From SLQH01 sp964612995 (GTDB lineage: Bacteria > Planctomycetota > UBA11346), in NCBI GenBank assembly GCA_964612995.1, contig CAZTGE010000054.1, forward strand, positions 1 through 24,921: 24,921 nucleotides of DNA, written 5' to 3'. Positions 21,751-24,921 of this stretch are shown piece by piece; position 1 is the stretch's first letter, and the number at the start of each line of letters is the position of its first letter. The notes beneath the pieces were generated by a model, which saw only the letters and a program-made list of their open reading frames with translations, was not told the DNA's origin and searched no databases. Position numbers and translations under genes: made by a program.

Positions 21751-23813
21751 TCTAGTTCGATCTGGATCGACATCATCAACTCGTCAAGGCAGACCTGGAA
21801 GAGGAACCAATATTTGTCATCGTCGAATGTGTAATCATCGCCAAGGTCCTCATTGAGGAATGAGATAAGACTGTCGCTGAGTTGCGGGTTAAGCCGAATG
21901 TGTTGGCAGTCATTCCTGTAGACGTTTATACGGTGAATGGCGTGATGCAGGCGGTGGCACTGCGCCTTGATGTCCGTCCAAAAATATCGGCTGCGTCCAA
22001 TTGAGGCTCCATACGCCTTGGCCGACTCAAAGAAGCATTGAACGAATGGGGTTAAGGCCTTTTCAAATGAATACTTGTTTATTGGCGCCTCAACATGAAA
22101 GAGCCTTTCGGCGTATGGGAAGCTTGATGGATTGAATAAATGAAAGTTGTGAGGAGGATTGGCTAGCGTCTTTTCTAGTGTTCGCATATCATCAACAATG
22201 GCCCGTATACGCATGTTGGTCCATGCCTGACGGTCGTCTTGCGGGACGAGCAAACGAGGAGTCTCTCGCCCTGCTTCACGCGCATCCTCTTCAGCGACGT
22301 AATCTCTAACGGCATCACACAGTATGAATGGCGTCCCCGATGTGGAAATTACACCGAATTTGGTTAGGTGGGCCATCGCATCTCTGCGCTTCCTGGACTT
22401 GGCAATTAGATCGTGGTCACATATGGCTATAGCCTTCAGTATCTCGTATTCTTCAGGGTACGCCCGCTGAAATTCTTGTACCACATGTAATACGTAGAAA
22501 TGCAACTCTCCGTCCCGCAAAGACCTCGTCCGACGGAGGTATCCATCCGAAATGACATGAGGAGGCTTGTGGCCCTTTTCCCTTGCCATCTCAATGGCAT
22601 AGTGGCACGCAAGCCTGGAAAGTAGCGGATGGCTTCCATAATCTTGATGAATGAGATTTATCGCGGCGTCATCAAAGCTATATCCGTACAGCTTTGATAT
22701 GCCGTGAATCATGTTTGCCAGTTCTGGCTCTGAAAGTCCGGCCAGGTAGATAGGCGTGAGTATTCCAAACATTGGGTTTTGGAATTTGTCAAACGATGTC
22801 ATTTCGGCAATGACGGGGCTGACGCCAGCGACTACAACGGACAATTTTTGACCAGCGTCTCGTGCGTTCCTTATTGAATGCCAAAAATCGAGGTAGTCAG
22901 TTTTCCAGTGTTCCTCATTTGATGTGCTTGGTAAGATAAACTCAATTTCATCAATAATGACAACCATGGTTGTATTCGGATTGGCAGCGAGGGTGTTTAC
23001 GAGGTCGTCGCTTGCCGAGGCCTCGGAGAAAGGACAATTTTCGTGGTCAATCCCTGATGCTTCAACGAGTCGCCTGATCAGCTCATTCCAGCGCAGTTTT
23101 CGCACGGATGGGTCGTATGCCGTTGCGAAAACCACTCGAAAACTCTCGTCGCCCTTAAGTATTCGTCCCAGCTTCTTCAAAACTGAAGTCTTGCCGCTTT
23201 TTCGGAGGCCAAAAAATCCGCAGCATTCATGTTTCCCAATGTGGTCCAGAGCCCTGCGGATTTCCTGATCGCGGCCGTAGAAGAAAAGGTCATCATCTAA
23301 GGGCTGTGTGATCTTGAATCGGTCTGCTGTTCCAAGCGAGGCGTGAATTTCACCAATTACGAAGTCCGCATCCTGAGCGTGGTGTTTTAGGTCGGATTCG
23401 GTAAACGGTATGAACAGCCTGTCTTGTTTGTGTTGTGCGCAGTATGAGTTAATCCAGTCCTTTGTGTCTTGAGCCTTTGATGCGAAATAGCAGATCTTAG
23501 GCTCAACTCTACCCTGAAATGGATAATCAGAGTTATTAAAGATCTCGCTTACGAGCTGAATGGACCTTGGTTCTAGGGTTGTGAATGGCGAGAACGCAAA
23601 GAAGACCTCGTAGTCTAGGCCGAGCCCATTTATTAGCCGGTCACTTCTTGGTTTTAGCAGAAACGCGATTATGTGCGTACTGGATCCGAAGACCTTGTTG
23701 GCCCAACAGACCTCGAAACCTGCGGCAATGAATGGCGCGACAAGGTCTCGGTCTTGTTGATTTCGGCGAAAGTGAGAGTCCTCTGCGCTGGGGTGTATCC
23801 TGCCGCGTGACAT
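21735..23813 (-). CDS. AAA ATPase with HEPN-like C-terminal motif, probable defence protein
   Basis: A 692-residue protein in AT-richer DNA. Residues 1-170 form an alpha/beta N-terminal domain with RLFIPFTESDL near 132-142. PLDDDLFFYGRDQEIRRAL leads into a P-loop GLRKSGKTS at 202-210 and a Walker B VVIIDEIEFIL at 284-294. An ATPase lid and a winged-helix-like region follow (about 420-500). Near the end lies YRNDCQH (Arg633 to His638), the R-N-x3-H pattern of HEPN RNases. AAA plus HEPN is typical of abortive anti-phage systems. I chose ATG 23813, where AAGGG lies about nine bases upstream; ATG 23879 is an alternative, and the frame is open back to 24122. The gene is transcribed against the packaging genes. 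Confidence 0.78.
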   Translation of the reverse strand: MSRGRIHPSAEDSHFRRNQQDRDLVAPFIAAGFEVCWANKVFGSSTHIIAFLLKPRSDRLINGLGLDYEVFFAFSPFTTLEPRSIQLVSEIFNNSDYPFQGRVEPKICYFASKAQDTKDWINSYCAQHKQDRLFIPFTESDLKHHAQDADFVIGEIHASLGTADRFKITQPLDDDLFFYGRDQEIRRALDHIGKHECCGFFGLRKSGKTSVLKKLGRILKGDESFRVVFATAYDPSVRKLRWNELIRRLVEASGIDHENCPFSEASASDDLVNTLAANPNTTMVVIIDEIEFILPSTSNEEHWKTDYLDFWHSIRNARDAGQKLSVVVAGVSPVIAEMTSFDKFQNPMFGILTPIYLAGLSEPELANMIHGISKLYGYSFDDAAINLIHQDYGSHPLLSRLACHYAIEMAREKGHKPPHVISDGYLRRTRSLRDGELHFYVLHVVQEFQRAYPEEYEILKAIAICDHDLIAKSRKRRDAMAHLTKFGVISTSGTPFILCDAVRDYVAEEDAREAGRETPRLLVPQDDRQAWTNMRIRAIVDDMRTLEKTLANPPHNFHLFNPSSFPYAERLFHVEAPINKYSFEKALTPFVQCFFESAKAYGASIGRSRYFWTDIKAQCHRLHHAIHRINVYRNDCQHIRLNPQLSDSLISFLNEDLGDDYTFDDDKYWFLFQVCLDELMMSIQIELDQIQE

Positions 23814-24002
23814 CCTTGGATCCCTTCTGCCTTCTGTATGAGCACTATCGGGTAGAGTATTCAACCTCAGTGCAAACATGCTACGGCAGCCCCGTGTGCG
23901 TGACAAGCGCCCTGTGGCGCCTGATTCGCGAGACGATCCGGATGAACGGCGCGGACCAAGACCTGCCCGATGGGGTAGGGAACAGGTAAGGAGGCCACGT
24001 CC
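23814..24002. other. Upstream region of the AAA gene and right edge of the inserted DNA
   Basis: AT-richer sequence continues to about 23880 and carries a TTGAAT that could be a minus-strand -35. From about 23890 the composition returns to the GC-rich phage type. No gene is supported here; a plus-strand frame through this stretch might be a remnant of the older terminase end. AAGGAGG at about 23987-23993 serves the next gene. Confidence 0.4.
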
Positions 24003-24200
24003 GTGCCCGAAGACCTGTCCGAATCCATCGCCGAGAACGCCGCCGGGCCCAAACGGGCCAAGGGCGATCAGGGCGAGATGGAGCAGCACTCGCTGAAGGA
24101 TCAGATCGACGCTGACCGTCATCTGGCCTCGAAGGAGGCGGCGAAGGCCGGCTTCAAGAGCCTCCGATCCGCCCGTCTCGTGCCGCCGGGGAGCGCCTGA
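24003..24200 (+). CDS. Small head-joining-type protein between terminase and portal
   Basis: A 65-residue protein starting at GTG 24003 with AAGGAGG nine bases upstream. The C-terminal half SLKDQIDADRHLASKEAAK, then LRSARLVPPGSA, resembles the short conserved proteins (gpW-like position) found between terL and portal in lambda-like phages. Its TGA overlaps the portal ATG. A role in head completion or portal assembly is inferred from position. Confidence 0.7.
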   Translation: MPEDLSESIAENAAGPKRAKGDQGEMEQHSLKDQIDADRHLASKEAAKAGFKSLRSARLVPPGSA

Positions 24201-24921
24201 TGTTCCAGGCCCTCCGCGATCTGTTCCTGGGAACGCCCCGCCAAGAGGCGCCCCGGCGGCATGAGCGGGCTCTTTGCCTGCCGATCCACGCCCGCTACGA
24301 CGCGGCCCAGACCACCGACAACAGCCGGCGGCACTGGGCCGGCGCCGATGGGCTTTCGGCCCGGTCGGCCAATGCCCCCGAGGTCCGCCGGGTGCTGCGC
24401 AACCGCAGCCGCTACGAGGTCGCCAACAACTCCTACGCCAAGGGCATCGTGCTGACCCTGGCCAATGATGTGATCGGCACCGGTCCCCGGCTGCAGATGC
24501 TTGGGCTGTCGGCGGACCACAACCGGTTCATTGAGCGGGAGTTCGGAGCCTGGGCGACCGCCATCGGCCTGGCCGACAAGCTGCGGACCCTGCGCATCGC
24601 CCGGTGCCAGGATGGCGAGTCCTTCGCCGGGCTCACCGACAACCCGATCCTGCCGACCGGGGTCACGCTGGACCTGCGCTTGGTCGAGGCCGACCAGGTC
24701 ACCACTCCCGACCCTCGGCTTCTGGATCCGGGCGACGTGGACGGGATTCGCCTCGATCGGCGCGGCAACGTGGTGGAGTACCACGTCCTGCGCGACCATC
24801 CCGGCGACAGCCGGTACGGCCTCGGCCTGGAATACGACCGGGTGCCGGCCCGCGCCATGATCCACGACTTCCTCGCGGACCGGCCGGGGCAGGTGCGCGG
24901 CATCCCGGAGATCACCCCGGC
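24200..24921 (+). CDS. Phage portal protein, lambda type (partial)
   Basis: The first 240 residues of a portal protein; the frame is open at the window end. The family pattern is visible. RYDAAQTTDNSRRHWAGAD is the usual start of lambda-type portals. It is followed by RVLRNRSRYEVANNSYAKGIVLTLANDVIGTGP (outline), RIARCQDGESFAGL, then LRLVEADQVTTPD, GNVVEYHVLRDHPGD and MIHDFLADRPGQVRGIPE. The portal forms the dodecameric ring through which the terminase packs DNA. ATG 24200 overlaps the previous stop (TGATG), so it is coupled to the small protein. Confidence 0.95.
   Translation, partial: MFQALRDLFLGTPRQEAPRRHERALCLPIHARYDAAQTTDNSRRHWAGADGLSARSANAPEVRRVLRNRSRYEVANNSYAKGIVLTLANDVIGTGPRLQMLGLSADHNRFIEREFGAWATAIGLADKLRTLRIARCQDGESFAGLTDNPILPTGVTLDLRLVEADQVTTPDPRLLDPGDVDGIRLDRRGNVVEYHVLRDHPGDSRYGLGLEYDRVPARAMIHDFLADRPGQVRGIPEITP

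Noticed and set aside
23814..24122. N-terminal extension of the AAA-HEPN gene
   Set aside because: The extension runs into GC-rich DNA and over the start of the small head-joining gene and looks like chance translation; ATG 23813 or 23879 is more likely.

Overview
The window reads as the left part of a temperate, lambda-like (siphovirus-type) prophage or phage-derived island in a high-G+C Gram-negative bacterium. A large serine recombinase coupled to a DUF2924 gene, RecE-type nuclease, RusA, a GpA-type large terminase and a lambda-type portal point to an alphaproteobacterium or a similar high-G+C lineage (a planctomycete is possible). The sequence alone does not fix the host. No tRNA, rRNA, CRISPR array or insertion sequence was seen.

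Layout. (1) 1-1492, plus strand: the tail of a McrB-like AAA protein and a complete McrC-like nuclease, in visibly lower-G+C sequence. (2) 1503-6095, minus strand: the lysogeny block. In transcription order it holds a Xre repressor, an ImmA/IrrE protease, a two-membrane-segment cargo protein, a small basic protein, DUF2924 and the serine recombinase. (3) 6072-6220: divergent control region with short repeats and a GC-rich hairpin. (4) 6221-9226, plus strand: two overlapping genes of unknown function, then a sigma-factor-like gene behind an operator-like repeat cluster and a hairpin that covers its ribosome binding site. (5) 9307-16109: replication/recombination block with RecE-type nuclease, RecA-fold ATPase (Sak4-like), DUF669, small membrane protein, RusA, superfamily 2 helicase and a primase/helicase. 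(6) 16031-16330: twelve copies of a 10-base repeat around an AT-rich core, the best candidate for the phage replication origin. (7) 16476-17705: ParB-domain/DNA methyltransferase fusion. (8) 17732-19156: minus-strand cassettes of small genes, including a HARE-HTH protein, preceded by two copies of a roughly 100-base leader. (9) 19293-24921: packaging block with a small terminase-like protein, large terminase, a small head-joining-type protein and the portal (cut by the window end). It is interrupted by an AT-richer minus-strand gene for an AAA ATPase with a HEPN-like C-terminal motif, probably a defence cargo gene.

How it works together (inference). Repressor and ImmA set the lysogeny switch. 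The early plus-strand operon makes a sigma-like regulator and the replication and recombination machinery, which may start at the repeat cluster. Packaging genes follow. At least three stretches of different base composition (the McrBC end, the membrane-protein gene and the AAA-HEPN gene) look like acquired cargo. The most interesting unexplained items are the iteron cluster at 16031-16330, the duplicated leader at 18041-18150 and 19157-19266, the unknown gene pair 6221-8636 with its downstream operator-like array, and the AAA-HEPN gene that replaced the end of the terminase region.
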